Assembly: GCF_002257665.1 (NCBI RefSeq)
Contig: NZ_MQWB01000001.1
Location: 2,341,492-2,405,491 of the forward strand
DNA length: 64,000 nt
Direction: 5' to 3'
Source of the DNA: Rubricoccus marinus
GTDB lineage: Bacteria > Bacteroidota > Rhodothermia > Rhodothermales > Rubricoccaceae
The notes under the pieces were generated by a model, which was not told the origin of the DNA, ran no database searches, and saw only the letters and a program-made list of their open reading frames with translations. Below are positions 10,106 through 18,851 of this stretch, in pieces (position 1 is the first letter of the stretch; the number at the start of each line of letters is the position of its first letter). The translations under genes and the position numbers were made by a program.

Positions 10106-10888
10106 ATGGCAGTAGACCGACCGCATCCCGCCCTTTCCGTCCGCGACCTCGCGAAGACGTTTGACAGCGGCGGGCGCCCACTGACCGTCCTCAATGGCGT
10201 GAGCTTCGACGTGGCGCCGGGCGACACGCTCGCCATTGTCGGCCCGTCTGGGAGTGGCAAGACTACTCTTCTCGGCCTTGCTGCTGGGCTGGACCGGCCC
10301 TCGCGCGGCAGTGTGACCCTCGCCGGGACCGACCTCGGCCCGCTTAGCGAAGACGCCCGCGCCCGCCTCCGCGCGCAGCACGTCGGCTTCGTGTTTCAGA
10401 GCTTCCGCCTGCTTCAGACGCTGACGGCGCTGGACAACGTCGCCGTCCCGCTCGAGCTCAAGGGGGCCTCTGGCGCCAGAGGCGTCGCGAGGGACCTGCT
10501 GGAGCGCGTCGGGCTGGGAGACCGGACCGACCACTACCCGACGCAGCTTTCGGGCGGCGAGCAGCAGCGCGTGGCCGTCGCGCGCGCCTTCGCGGGCCAG
10601 CCGGCCCTCCTCTTTGCCGACGAGCCGACCGGCAACCTCGACGAGGCCACAGGCGCCCGCGTGGAGGACCTCTTGTTCGACCTCAACCGCGAGGCCGGGA
10701 CCGCGCTCGTCGTCGTCACGCACGACCTGGAGCTCGCCGCTCGGTGCAGCCGCGAGATCCGCCTCCGCGGCGGTCAGGTGGAGTACACCCGCGACGCGCC
10801 AGCCACCGACGCCGACCCGGGGGCGCCAGAGGCCGAGACGCCAACCCCACGCCAGGCCGAGACCACCACGCCAGAGGCTACCCGATGA
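10106..10888 (+). CDS. ABC transporter ATP-binding protein (LolD/YbbA type)
   Basis: A 260-residue ATPase with Walker A GPSGSGKT (residues 46-53), Q-loop in 'VGFVFQSFRLLQ', signature LSGGEQQRVAVARA and Walker B LLFADEPTGNLD, followed by an H-loop 'VVVTHD'. This set is typical of the MacB/LolD/YbbA clade, which moves lipids, lipoproteins or peptides rather than small nutrients. It overlaps the permease start in ATGA, so the two form one transporter. The C-terminal ~35 residues (TDADPGAPEAETPTPRQAET) are a low-complexity tail built partly from the iterated word, and one full palindrome encodes GASGARG near residues 121-127. Confidence 0.92.
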   Translation: MAVDRPHPALSVRDLAKTFDSGGRPLTVLNGVSFDVAPGDTLAIVGPSGSGKTTLLGLAAGLDRPSRGSVTLAGTDLGPLSEDARARLRAQHVGFVFQSFRLLQTLTALDNVAVPLELKGASGARGVARDLLERVGLGDRTDHYPTQLSGGEQQRVAVARAFAGQPALLFADEPTGNLDEATGARVEDLLFDLNREAGTALVVVTHDLELAARCSREIRLRGGQVEYTRDAPATDADPGAPEAETPTPRQAETTTPEATR

Positions 10889-13398
10889 AGATCCTGCCTC
10901 TGGCGTGGCGCGACAGCCGCGGGATGCGGCGGCGCCTGGTGCTGTACGTGTCCGCGATGGCGATGGGCGTGGCCGCGCTTGTCGCGCTCCGCTCGTTTGG
11001 CGAGAACCTCCGCCGAGCCGTCGAGGAGCAGACCATCGAGGTCTTCGGCGCCGACGTGCAAGCGCGCCGCGGCGCACCGTTCCGCGCGAAGGACGACGCG
11101 CTCTTGGACTCCGTGGCCACCGCGTTCGACGCCGCGCTCGTGCGCGAGACCTCGTTCCCGAGCATGGCGCGCTTCCCGAAGTCCGGCCGGACCCGGTTCT
11201 CGCAGATCCGCGCGATGGACGGCCCGTACCCGCTCTACGGAACCGTCGACGCGTTCCCCGAGGACGCCGTGGAGCAGTGGCAAGCCTCTGGCGGCGCGCT
11301 CGCCGACGCGTCGATGCTGCTCCAGATGGACGCCGAGATCGGTGACTCCGTCGCCGTTGGCGGCGTGACCTACGCCATCGTGGGGCGCGTAGACCGCGTG
11401 CCGGGGCAAAGCGATGTGGGCGCCCTCGTGGGTCCGCAACTCTACCTCCCCCGCGCCTCGCTGGACTCGACGTTGCTCAGCCTGGGCTCGCGCGTGCGCA
11501 GCACGGCGTACTTCCGCGTGGACGGCATGCGCCCGATGCACCGCCTCGCGACGATCCTCGACGCCAGAGGCTACCGCGTGGAGAAGGCGAAGGACGAGCA
11601 GGCGGAGTGGACCGAAGGGACCGCCGACCTCGCGCGGTACCTCTCGCTTGTCGGCGTGGTCGCGCTGCTTCTCGGCGGGCTGGGCGTGGCGAGCGCGATG
11701 GGCGTCTACGCCCGCGAAAAGGCCGAGACCGTAGCGACGCTCCGGTGCCTCGGTCTGAGTTCGTGGCGCGTGCTGGGCGTGTACGCCGCGCAGGCCGTCG
11801 CGCTGGGGCTCGTCGGCGCTGTTCTGGGCGTGGTTCTCGGGCTGGGCGTGCAACGGCTCCTGCCGCTGGCGCTGGGCGCGTTTCTGCCCGTGACGGTCAG
11901 CAACGAAGTCGTGCCTCTGGCGCTGCTCGAAGGGCTGGGCGTGGGTGTCGTGGCGTCCGTCCTCTTTGCACTCCTGCCTCTGGCGGGGGTCCGGCGCGTT
12001 CCGCCGCTGCGCGCGCTCCGCTCCGACGTGAGCGCCAGAGGCGTCGACCCGCTCCAGGTGTTGCTCGCGCTTTTGCTCATCGGCGCAGCGTACGGCTTCG
12101 TGTTTGTGCAGACGCGGGACTGGCGCATCGCGCTCGGCTTCCTCGGCGGTATGGGCGCGGCGTTCGGGCTCCTGGCGGCGATGGCGGCTCTCGTGCGGCG
12201 CCTCGCCAGAGGCTTCGCGCGGCCGTCGATGCCATACGTGTGGCGGCAGGGCATCGCCAACCTCCACGCGCCCAACAACCAGACCCTCGTGCTGCTGCTC
12301 TCGCTCGGGCTGGGCGTTTTCCTCATCCTCACGCTCGGCCTCACGCAGAGCTCCATCTTGGACAGCCTCCGCCTCCCGACCGAAGGCGAGAACCCGGACG
12401 TGGTCTTTTTCGACGTGCAGCCAGACCAGGCCGACAGCCTGCGCTCGATCCTCGCGAGCGAGAGCGTCCCGATTCTTACCGAGGTGCCTATCGTGACGAT
12501 GCGCATTCAGTCCATCGACGGGATTCCGACCGACACGCTCCGCGCCGATACGACCGACGGCAGCCCGGAGCGCTGGGCGATCTCGCGCGAATACCGCTCC
12601 ACCTACCGCAGCGCGCTCACCGATACCGAGGTCGTCACCGCGGGCACGTTCGAGGGGAGCGTCCCGCCAGAGGCCGAGATCGTTCCAGTCTCGATGGACC
12701 AGGACGTGGCGGGCGACCTCGGCGTCGGGCTGGGCTCGCGGATCGTGTGGGACATCTCGGGCGTGCCGATCGAGAGCGAGGTGACGAGCCTGCGCGAGAT
12801 CGACTGGGCGCAGGTGCAGCCCAACTTTTTCGCCGTCTTCCCCGAGGGGCCTCTGGCGGAGGCCCCGCAGACGACGGTCCTGCTGACCCAGACGGGCTCG
12901 CCCCAGGCCTCGGCGCGCATCCAGGGCCGTGTGGTGGAGGCGTTCCCCAACGTCTCGGCGGTGGACGTGCGGCAGGTGCTCGCGTTGGTCCAGAAGGTGC
13001 TCGGGCAGATCGCGTTCGCGCTGCGCTTCCTGGCGTTTTTCGCCGTGGCCACAGGCCTGGCCGTGCTCGGCAGCGCCGTCCGGGTCGCGCTCTCGCGGCG
13101 CACGCGAGAGGCCGTTTTGCTCCGCACGCTCGGCGCGAGTCGGTCGCAAGTGCGCCGCATCGTCGTCGCGGAGTACGCGGGGCTGGGCTTTCTCGCCGCG
13201 CTCGTCGGCGGGGTCCTGGCCGTCGCCTCGGCGTGGGCGCTCGCGACGTACTCGTTCAAGATCCCGTTCCAACCCAATGCCTGGTGGCTGCTCGCGACCG
13301 CCGTGCTGGTGCCGGTTCTCGTCGGCGCTGTCGGCGTGCTCGGCAGCCGGTCGGCTCTCGCGAAGCCCCCGCTGGACGTGCTGCGGGCGGAGGAGTAA
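10885..13398 (+). CDS. FtsX-type ABC transporter permease (YbbP-like)
   Basis: An 837-residue permease with two FtsX repeats. The first has a TM at ~13-33, a large periplasmic domain ('FGADVQARRGAPFRAKDD...') and a three-TM block around residues 250-390. After a middle pair of TMs (~395-450) the second repeat follows, ending in a three-TM block at ~700-830. This 10-TM layout is that of YbbP, partner of YbbA. Many of these systems export lipids or toxic amphiphiles. It starts within the ATPase stop codon. Iterated-word peptides (PLA, ARG, ASG) fall mainly in loops. Confidence 0.88.
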   Translation: MKILPLAWRDSRGMRRRLVLYVSAMAMGVAALVALRSFGENLRRAVEEQTIEVFGADVQARRGAPFRAKDDALLDSVATAFDAALVRETSFPSMARFPKSGRTRFSQIRAMDGPYPLYGTVDAFPEDAVEQWQASGGALADASMLLQMDAEIGDSVAVGGVTYAIVGRVDRVPGQSDVGALVGPQLYLPRASLDSTLLSLGSRVRSTAYFRVDGMRPMHRLATILDARGYRVEKAKDEQAEWTEGTADLARYLSLVGVVALLLGGLGVASAMGVYAREKAETVATLRCLGLSSWRVLGVYAAQAVALGLVGAVLGVVLGLGVQRLLPLALGAFLPVTVSNEVVPLALLEGLGVGVVASVLFALLPLAGVRRVPPLRALRSDVSARGVDPLQVLLALLLIGAAYGFVFVQTRDWRIALGFLGGMGAAFGLLAAMAALVRRLARGFARPSMPYVWRQGIANLHAPNNQTLVLLLSLGLGVFLILTLGLTQSSILDSLRLPTEGENPDVVFFDVQPDQADSLRSILASESVPILTEVPIVTMRIQSIDGIPTDTLRADTTDGSPERWAISREYRSTYRSALTDTEVVTAGTFEGSVPPEAEIVPVSMDQDVAGDLGVGLGSRIVWDISGVPIESEVTSLREIDWAQVQPNFFAVFPEGPLAEAPQTTVLLTQTGSPQASARIQGRVVEAFPNVSAVDVRQVLALVQKVLGQIAFALRFLAFFAVATGLAVLGSAVRVALSRRTREAVLLRTLGASRSQVRRIVVAEYAGLGFLAALVGGVLAVASAWALATYSFKIPFQPNAWWLLATAVLVPVLVGAVGVLGSRSALAKPPLDVLRAEE

Positions 13399-13459
13399 GG
13401 GAGCGGCACAGAGGCGCCTGGCGCCAGAGGCGAACGGCCTTTCGCCACTTCCCTTTCGC

Positions 13460-14557
13460 TCACACCTTGTAGCCCCACGCGTCGAACGCGTCGCCCCAGG
13501 CGCGGCCAAGCCTCTGGCGTAGCGCGTGGTCCAGCATAGTCTGCGGCGCAGGTGTGAACGGAGCCTCTGGCGCCAGAGGCGGCGGCGTGCCGAGACCGAG
13601 CGCGCGGTACACGTGGTCCAAGGTCGCCAGAGGCGACGCGGTCAGGTCGTCGTACGCGACTTCCACCAAGTGCCCGTCCGGGATGGACGTGCGGGCGTCG
13701 AGGTAGGCGTGCATGGTCTCGCGGAACGTGCCGACGACGGCGCGCTCCATGTCCGGCGCGCCAGAGGCGTGGAACGTGGCCGCAGGCAGCGTGATGCCGA
13801 TAAGACGGCGCATAGACGCGAAAACATCCAGCGGGTGCCGGTGGACGAACACGAACCGCGCGTCGGGGAACAGCGCGAGGAGGTGCGGAATCTTGGCCGT
13901 GTGCGGCGGCGACTTGAGCACGAGCCGCTTCCGCCTCTGGCGCGTGAGCAGCCGCGTGAACTGGAGCATCGCGCCGCGCCACGCGTCGACCTCGGCGCCA
14001 GAGGCCTCGTCGAGCGTGAGAAAGCGCTCCAGCGCGTCCCAATTGCGAGGGAAGGCGTAGCGCAGGAGGTGGCTACAGCCGGAGAGCGCGCAGATGGCGA
14101 ACTCGTCCTCCATCGGCATGTCGGGCGAGACCTCGACGGCGTCGAACACGCGCGTGGGCGGTAGAACCGCACGAAGCCTCTGGCGCAACGTGCGCTCGGC
14201 GACGGCGAACGTCCAGGGGTTAGTGGCCTCCAACAGCGTCGGCGCGTGGAACAGCGGATCGCGCGCGAGGAGATTGTGCAGCCGCGTCGTACCCGATCTG
14301 TAGTGGCCGAGCACGAACACGGGCGCCTCGACGCGGATGTCAGAGAGATCGCCGGCGGCACGCCTCTGGCGTTCGGCCCATTTGTCGGACTCCCGCGCGG
14401 CGAGTCCCGTTACGACCGCGCGAGGCCAGTACCGCGCATCAACGCCGTGCGTGGTGCGCAGGCGGCGCCAGAGGCCTGGGCGGACGCCCGCGAGGACGCC
14501 GGGCGAAAGCCAGTGATTGAGTGCGCGGTGCCGGAGGCTCGGACGGACGGTGGACAT
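13460..14557 (-). CDS. Sulfotransferase-family protein
   Basis: A 365-residue protein with the 5'-phosphosulfate-binding loop GHYRSGTT (residues 84-91) of PAPS-dependent sulfotransferases and a later 3'-phosphate motif region 'FVFVHRHPLDVFASMRRLI'. It would move a sulfuryl group from PAPS to an unknown acceptor. Family members act on carbohydrates, lipids and proteins. It is divergent from the GNAT-like gene at 14600 and about 2 kb from the P450/alpha-oxoamine synthase run, so a link to sulfated or sulfonated lipid is possible but unproven. Two copies of the palindrome sit in or beside it; one encodes 'PPLAPEAPF'. Confidence 0.82.
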   Translation of the reverse strand: MSTVRPSLRHRALNHWLSPGVLAGVRPGLWRRLRTTHGVDARYWPRAVVTGLAARESDKWAERQRRAAGDLSDIRVEAPVFVLGHYRSGTTRLHNLLARDPLFHAPTLLEATNPWTFAVAERTLRQRLRAVLPPTRVFDAVEVSPDMPMEDEFAICALSGCSHLLRYAFPRNWDALERFLTLDEASGAEVDAWRGAMLQFTRLLTRQRRKRLVLKSPPHTAKIPHLLALFPDARFVFVHRHPLDVFASMRRLIGITLPAATFHASGAPDMERAVVGTFRETMHAYLDARTSIPDGHLVEVAYDDLTASPLATLDHVYRALGLGTPPPLAPEAPFTPAPQTMLDHALRQRLGRAWGDAFDAWGYKV

Positions 14558-14578
14558 GGGTCAGGCGTGCAATCGACG

Positions 14579-14596
14579 GCCTCTGGCGCCAGAGGC
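14579..14596. repeat. Iterated 18-bp palindrome in a divergent promoter gap
   Basis: GCCTCTGGCGCCAGAGGC between the sulfotransferase start (14557) and the GNAT-like start. Its AGAGG half lies 4 nt before the GTG at 14600 and might pair with the ribosome. Confidence 0.85.
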
Positions 14597-14599
14597 GCG

Positions 14600-15760
14600 G
14601 TGGTAGTCTCTGGCCTGTCCCACCTCCGTGTTCGCGTGGCCCTTGACGTCCGCCCCGTCCAGACTCGCCGCGAGAGGCGCGCGTTCCTCGCGCTTCCCTA
14701 CCGGCTCTACCGCGGCACGCCCTGGGTGGCCCCGCTCCGGCGCGATCAGCGGGCGCTGCTGAACCCGAGGAAGAACCCGTTTTTTGAGCACGGCACGCTT
14801 ACGCCGTTTCTCGCGTGGCGCGACGGGCGCGTGGTGGGACGCGTGGCGGCCATCACCAACGGGCGCTACAACGAGCGCCACAGCGACGGCGCGGCCTTTT
14901 TCGGCTTTTTCGATGTCGAGGACGACCGCGAGGCTGCCGTCGCGTTGCTCGACACGGCCCGCGAGCATCTCGCCGCCGGAGGCTATGCCCGCGTTCGCGG
15001 CCCGTTCAGCCCATCCTTCCACGACGTGGCAGCGCTGCTCGTGGACGGCTTCGACCGGCGACCGGCGCTCATGATGCCGTACAACCCGGAGTACCTCGTG
15101 GGCCATGTCGAGGCCGCCGGGTTCGAGACCATCCTGACGCTCTCGTCCTACCACGCGGCGTGGAAGCACCTCGACCGACAGAGGCTGGCGCGCGGCGCCG
15201 CGCTCGTCCGCCAGAGGCACCCCGGGCTTCGCCTCCGCGCGGCCGACCCCGGCCTCTGGCGCCAGGAAGCGTTGGTCATCCGCGACCTGTACGCCCGCGC
15301 CTTCGATGACACCCCGCACTGGGTGCCGCTGAGCGATGCGGAGTTCGACCACATGGAGCGCGGGATGCGCGAAGTGCTGGATCCTCGGCTCGTGCTGATT
15401 CTGGAAGACGACGGCGAGCCCGTCGGCTTTTTCCTCGCGCTGCCTGACGCCAACGAGGTGTTGCAGCATAATCCGTCGGGCCGCCTGTTTCCGGGTGCGA
15501 TCTCGCTCATGCTCCGGGCGAAGCTGGCGCCGCCGCGCACCTTCCGCACGATCCTGCTCGGCGTGCTCCCCGAGGTGCGCCGCCGCGGCTACGAAACCAT
15601 CCTCATCCACGAGCTCATCGAGCGCGGCCGCCTCGCGGGCTACCCGGCCTCTGAACTCGGCTGGGTGATGGACACGAACGCGACGCTTACGCACGCCATC
15701 GAGAAGTTCGGCGGGGTGCGCGACAAGCGGTACGCCGTAGTGGAGCGGAGCGCGACATAA
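14600..15760 (+). CDS. GNAT-fold protein of unknown substrate
   Basis: A ~386-residue protein. The C-terminal half has a GNAT acetyltransferase look: a strand 'PVGFFLALPD', then 'RTILLGVLPEVRRRGYETILIHELIERGRLAGY', which resembles the acetyl-CoA loop and following helix, and a last strand 'ELGWVMDTN'. The N-terminal half ('RAFLALPYRLYRGTPWVAPLRRDQRALLNPRKNPFFEHG') matches a family of ~375-residue uncharacterised bacterial proteins. No ATG lies near the N-terminus. GTG 14600 and GTG 14636 are both possible; 14636 gives a 374-residue protein starting just before the conserved region. Function unknown. Confidence 0.75.
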   Translation: MVVSGLSHLRVRVALDVRPVQTRRERRAFLALPYRLYRGTPWVAPLRRDQRALLNPRKNPFFEHGTLTPFLAWRDGRVVGRVAAITNGRYNERHSDGAAFFGFFDVEDDREAAVALLDTAREHLAAGGYARVRGPFSPSFHDVAALLVDGFDRRPALMMPYNPEYLVGHVEAAGFETILTLSSYHAAWKHLDRQRLARGAALVRQRHPGLRLRAADPGLWRQEALVIRDLYARAFDDTPHWVPLSDAEFDHMERGMREVLDPRLVLILEDDGEPVGFFLALPDANEVLQHNPSGRLFPGAISLMLRAKLAPPRTFRTILLGVLPEVRRRGYETILIHELIERGRLAGYPASELGWVMDTNATLTHAIEKFGGVRDKRYAVVERSAT

Positions 15761-15772
15761 GAGACGGGCCGA

Positions 15773-15789
15773 GCCTCTGGCGCCAGAGG
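15773..15789 (+). repeat. Iterated palindrome (17 of 18 bp)
   Basis: Follows the GNAT-like stop by 12 bp. Possible terminator hairpin. Confidence 0.8.
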
Positions 15790-15821
15790 ACTGCCTTCGT
15801 TCCATTCGCCGCCCCTCGACT

Positions 15822-15859
15822 TGTCATCCCGAACGAGCGAAGCGAGGAGGGATCCCCCA
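15822..15859. repeat. REP-like repeat, left copy
   Basis: Begins TGTCATCCCGAACGAGCG and continues AAGCGAGGAGGGATCCCCC. An inverted, diverged copy lies at 16218-16254, so the two flank the GIY-YIG gene. Sequences of this type (TCATCCCGAnCGnAGCGAGGGATC) are common intergenic repeats in many bacterial genomes. Confidence 0.8.
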
Positions 15860-15869
15860 ATTCGTGCCG

Positions 15870-16175
15870 TCACGCGGTCCCGCCAGAGGCCTCTGGCGGG
15901 GAGAGGTCCCGCAGGTCAGGGTTCTCGCGCTGGACCAACGCCAGCTTCTTCGCGCGGCGCCAGCCTTTGATCTCCTTCTCACGCGCGATGGCATCCCGGG
16001 CCCATCGGTGCTCTTCGGCATAGACGAGCTTCGTAACGCGATACCGAGACGTGAACCCTGACCTGCCGCTCCTGTGCTCAAATAAGCGGCGCTCGATGTC
16101 GTTTGTGACGCCAACATAGAGCACGGTGTCGTAGCGGTTGGCGAGGATGTAAACCCACATCGGCTTCATGCTCAA
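15870..16175 (-). CDS. GIY-YIG (URI-domain) endonuclease
   Basis: A 101-residue single-domain protein of the small GIY-YIG group. The core is complete: VYIL...VLYVGVT, where the GIY/YIG tyrosines are represented by Y9 and Y20, R29, 'SRYRVTKLVYAEEH' with the metal-site Glu, and 'AIAREKEIKGWRRAKKLALV'. This subfamily is small, widely spread, and usually found beside repeats rather than in operons. Here inverted REP-like copies lie on both sides and a 22-bp palindrome is coded in its last residues (PPEASGG). The ATG at 16169 (MKPMWVYIL) is the likelier start. A mobile or repeat-associated nuclease is suggested, not shown. Confidence 0.88.
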   Translation of the reverse strand: MSMKPMWVYILANRYDTVLYVGVTNDIERRLFEHRSGRSGFTSRYRVTKLVYAEEHRWARDAIAREKEIKGWRRAKKLALVQRENPDLRDLSPPEASGGTA

Positions 16176-16217
16176 GAGTACGAATTCGGCCTGAAGCGGA
16201 GAGGCTGACTCCTACAT

Positions 16218-16254
16218 GGGAGATCCCTCGTCGCTGCGCTCCGTCGGGATGACC
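16218..16254. repeat. REP-like repeat, right inverted copy
   Basis: Reverse complement reads CGAGGTCATCCCGACGGAGC followed by GCAGCGACGAGGGATCTCCC; compare the left copy at 15822. Together they bracket the GIY-YIG gene. Confidence 0.8.
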
Positions 16255-16287
16255 TCGTGGGGGGAGTGCAACTACAGGAGGCAGTCA

Positions 16288-16305
16288 GCCTCTGGCGCCA
16301 GAGGC
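16288..16305 (-). terminator. 18-bp palindrome abutting the P450 stop
   Basis: GCCTCTGGCGCCAGAGGC starts on the base after the P450 stop codon (16306-16308 on the minus strand) and ends the six-gene run. A hairpin end is likely, but no T-run is present. Confidence 0.55.
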
Positions 16306-17619
16306 TCAGGTAGTCCGCACGTCCAGCCAGACCGGGCCGGAGGGGCGCAGCGTGGTCCGCGCCGCGAGGCCGGGGAACGGCGACACGGGCGCGAGGCGAA
16401 TACGGGCCATCAGGGCGCTCAGGACCTGCTCGCCTTCCATCCACGCGAGGCGCTCCGCGAGGCAGCCGTGGCGGCCCGCGCTAAACGGGAGGTAGGCGAA
16501 GCGGTGCCGCTCGGCGGTCGCCTCTAGCGCGAACCGGTCGGGGTCGAAGCGCGCGGGATCGCGCCAGAGGCGTGGCTCCCGGCCCAGCACCCACGGGCTC
16601 ATGAGCACGACGGTGCCTCTGGCGAGCGGGACGCCCGCGAGCGTCGTGTCGCGCACGGCCTCGCGCGAGGCCACCCACGCGGGAGGGCGGTGGCGCATGG
16701 ACTCGGCGAACACGCGCCGCGCGGTTTCTCCTCCGCCAGTGGTGTCATCGGCGCCAGAGGCGATCCGTTCCTGCCACTCGGGATGCCGCGCGAGGTCATC
16801 GAGCGCGAAGGCCAACCCGGCGCCGGTCGTCTCGTGGCCCGCCGCCAGGAGTTGGAGTGCCTGGCCGCGCGTGGCCTCTGGCGACAGCCCACCCTCGCGC
16901 TCCCACGCGAGCAAGTGGCCGAGCACGTCGCCGCGTTCGTCTCGCCTCTGGCGTCGCGCGTGGAGGATCGCGTCGGTCGTGCGCCAGAGGCGGGCGCGGG
17001 CGCGGAGAAGGCGCCGCGTGCCGGGTGTCGGCAAGCGGTTCAGGATGTCGGCGAGCGGGTTGAACGTGCGGCCGAACAGAGGCAACGCGGCGTCCAGAGC
17101 ACCTAAGATGGCATTGCGTTCACCAGAGGCGAGGCTGTACCCGAACAGCACGTCGGCGGCGATGTGGAGCGAGAGGCGCCGCATCTCCCACTCCGCATCG
17201 ACGCGGCCTCTGGCGATCCACTCCTCCGCCAGCGCGTTGGCGCGAGAGGCGATGCGCGCGCCGAGAGCGTCGAGCCTCTGGCGTGAGAAGGCGGGCGCGA
17301 GGCGGCGGCGGGCCTCGCGGTGCGCCTCTCCGCTGTCGGTGAGGAGGCCGTCGCCGAGCAAGAACTCGGTCATGACCAGCGCGCGGCCTCGCACCAGATC
17401 GGTCTCGCGCTCCACCAGCAGTTCCCGCGCGGCCTCTGGCGACCCGACGGCGGCCACCCATCGCGGCCCCGCCCGTAGCCGCGCGACGTGCGCGCCAGAG
17501 GCCGTCAGCCGGTCCAGCAGCGCCAGAGGATCGCGGCGGAACGCGAGGAGGAGTTCGCCGGGGTAGCGGCCTCGGAGCGTGAAGAGGTCCGGGCGCTCGA
17601 TCACGCGGTCGTCCGTCAT
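16306..17619 (-). CDS. Cytochrome P450
   Basis: A 437-residue P450 monooxygenase. The oxygen-binding I-helix motif AGHETT is at 260-265, the K-helix ExxR is E306-S-M-R309, and the haem thiolate Cys is C386 in FSAGRHGCLA. The residue two places after the Cys is Ala instead of the usual Gly. No membrane anchor is visible, so it should be soluble and needs separate redox partners, which are not in the window. The ATG overlaps the stop of the upstream FemAB-like gene in ATGA. Eleven copies of the iterated word were counted in this 1.3-kb gene, far more than in conserved genes such as parE. Confidence 0.9.
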   Translation of the reverse strand: MTDDRVIERPDLFTLRGRYPGELLLAFRRDPLALLDRLTASGAHVARLRAGPRWVAAVGSPEAARELLVERETDLVRGRALVMTEFLLGDGLLTDSGEAHREARRRLAPAFSRQRLDALGARIASRANALAEEWIARGRVDAEWEMRRLSLHIAADVLFGYSLASGERNAILGALDAALPLFGRTFNPLADILNRLPTPGTRRLLRARARLWRTTDAILHARRQRRDERGDVLGHLLAWEREGGLSPEATRGQALQLLAAGHETTGAGLAFALDDLARHPEWQERIASGADDTTGGGETARRVFAESMRHRPPAWVASREAVRDTTLAGVPLARGTVVLMSPWVLGREPRLWRDPARFDPDRFALEATAERHRFAYLPFSAGRHGCLAERLAWMEGEQVLSALMARIRLAPVSPFPGLAARTTLRPSGPVWLDVRTT

Positions 17620-18851
17620 GGGCTCTGGCGAAAAACGCGGCGCGGCGGCACGTCCCATCGCGGGAACAGCGCGGGCGCGGCGCGCGCCAGAAGCCGTTGC
17701 GCCCACGGCGTGCGCGCTTTGAGGAACAGCCAGCGGTCGGTCGGCACGCCGCCGAGGCGGGTCTTGAGCGCGTAGCTCGTCTGCCCGAGTTCGACCGCCG
17801 AGTAGCCTCTGGCGAGCGCGTCTTCGATGACCGAGACCACGAGCGCGGGGTACGCGCCGAGCGGTTCGGCCCGGCCGTAGTCGATGCCCGCAAGAAGAAA
17901 AACGGCCGTATCGGATCCGTAGAGCGTGAGCGCCATCGCCAGAGGCCCGGCGTCGTCTTCGAGGACGAGCACGGCGGAGTCGCCTGCGTATCGCTCGGCC
18001 AGGGCGTGGAAAAAGCCCGCGCCGAACCGCTCCAGCTGGTACGGCGCTCGGTCCATCACACGCGCATAGAGGCGGTAGAATGCCTCGGCCTCTGGCGCCC
18101 AGTTCTCTATGCGGCGGAGCCGCAGCCTCTGTCGCGCGACGAGATCGGCATCGAGTTGGCGACGGTAGCCGGACCGCATCGCGGCGCGAAATGCGGTGTG
18201 TGTGGTTGGGGGTGTGTGAGTGTGGGGAGGACGCGTTTCGGGTTGCGCACCTTCACTCCCCTCCCCACTCGATCCCTCGAACCCCAGCCGGACGCCGGGC
18301 ATGCTCGGGAGACGCAGGAACCCTCGCGACGCCAGAGGCCCGGCCAACGCGTCCGCTTCTGGCGTGGTGAACTCCTTGGCGCAGAGCAGTGGCGTGCTCC
18401 AGGTCTCTGCCTGCGCCTCCATCCTATCCACGAGCGCGTGGACCAGCCTCTCGCGCTCAGACTCGGGCATTTCTGGCGCGAGCCGGACACCGGGCTGGGC
18501 GAACGACGCGGGCAGTCCGGCGAAGAGAACCGGCACGCGCAAGAGGCGCGGCCACAGGCGCCGGGCGCGCGAGATGGCGCCGCGGAACGGCGTCGGCGAA
18601 AGCAGGTCGAGGCGCACGTCGAGGCGCGAGAGCTCGGCAGCGAGCGCGGGCTCGCCCGAAGTGGAGCGGAGCAACAGGCGCTCAAATCGGGCTCCCTCCA
18701 CCCCGCCCCGCTCCACGCAGTCGGCAAAGCGCGACTCCGCAAGAGGGTGGTCGGCTCCCGCGAGCGTGTCCCACGCCTCGCGCTCCGCCTCTGGCGCCAG
18801 AGGCGGAGGGACCGCGGGCGGCGAGAACGCTGCGGTCGCCAGAGGCCTCAC
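17616..18851 (-). CDS. FemAB/GNAT-fold acyltransferase-like protein
   Basis: A 411-residue protein whose C-terminal part (~250-411) resembles the Acetyltransf_6 (CelD/BcsL, FemAB-related) domain: 'SGYRRQLDADLVARQRLRLRRIENWAPEAEAFYRLYARVM', 'PLAMALTLYGSDTAVFLLAGIDYG', 'ARGYSAVELGQTSYALKTRLG'. Such domains transfer acyl or aminoacyl groups. Residues ~218-240 (PETRPPHTHTPPTTHT) are a low-complexity insertion. I chose the GTG at 18851, which overlaps the alpha-oxoamine synthase stop as GTGA; the frame also extends upstream to 19001 inside that gene. Its place between the synthase and the P450 suggests it modifies the synthase product. Confidence 0.75.
   Translation of the reverse strand: MRPLATAAFSPPAVPPPLAPEAEREAWDTLAGADHPLAESRFADCVERGGVEGARFERLLLRSTSGEPALAAELSRLDVRLDLLSPTPFRGAISRARRLWPRLLRVPVLFAGLPASFAQPGVRLAPEMPESERERLVHALVDRMEAQAETWSTPLLCAKEFTTPEADALAGPLASRGFLRLPSMPGVRLGFEGSSGEGSEGAQPETRPPHTHTPPTTHTAFRAAMRSGYRRQLDADLVARQRLRLRRIENWAPEAEAFYRLYARVMDRAPYQLERFGAGFFHALAERYAGDSAVLVLEDDAGPLAMALTLYGSDTAVFLLAGIDYGRAEPLGAYPALVVSVIEDALARGYSAVELGQTSYALKTRLGGVPTDRWLFLKARTPWAQRLLARAAPALFPRWDVPPRRVFRQSP

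Noticed and set aside
10774-13509. A 911-residue open frame on the minus strand opposite the FtsX-type permease
   Set aside because: It is rich in His, Arg and Glu with no hydrophobic or domain pattern, as expected for the antisense of a high-GC gene. The plus-strand permease has clear TM segments.
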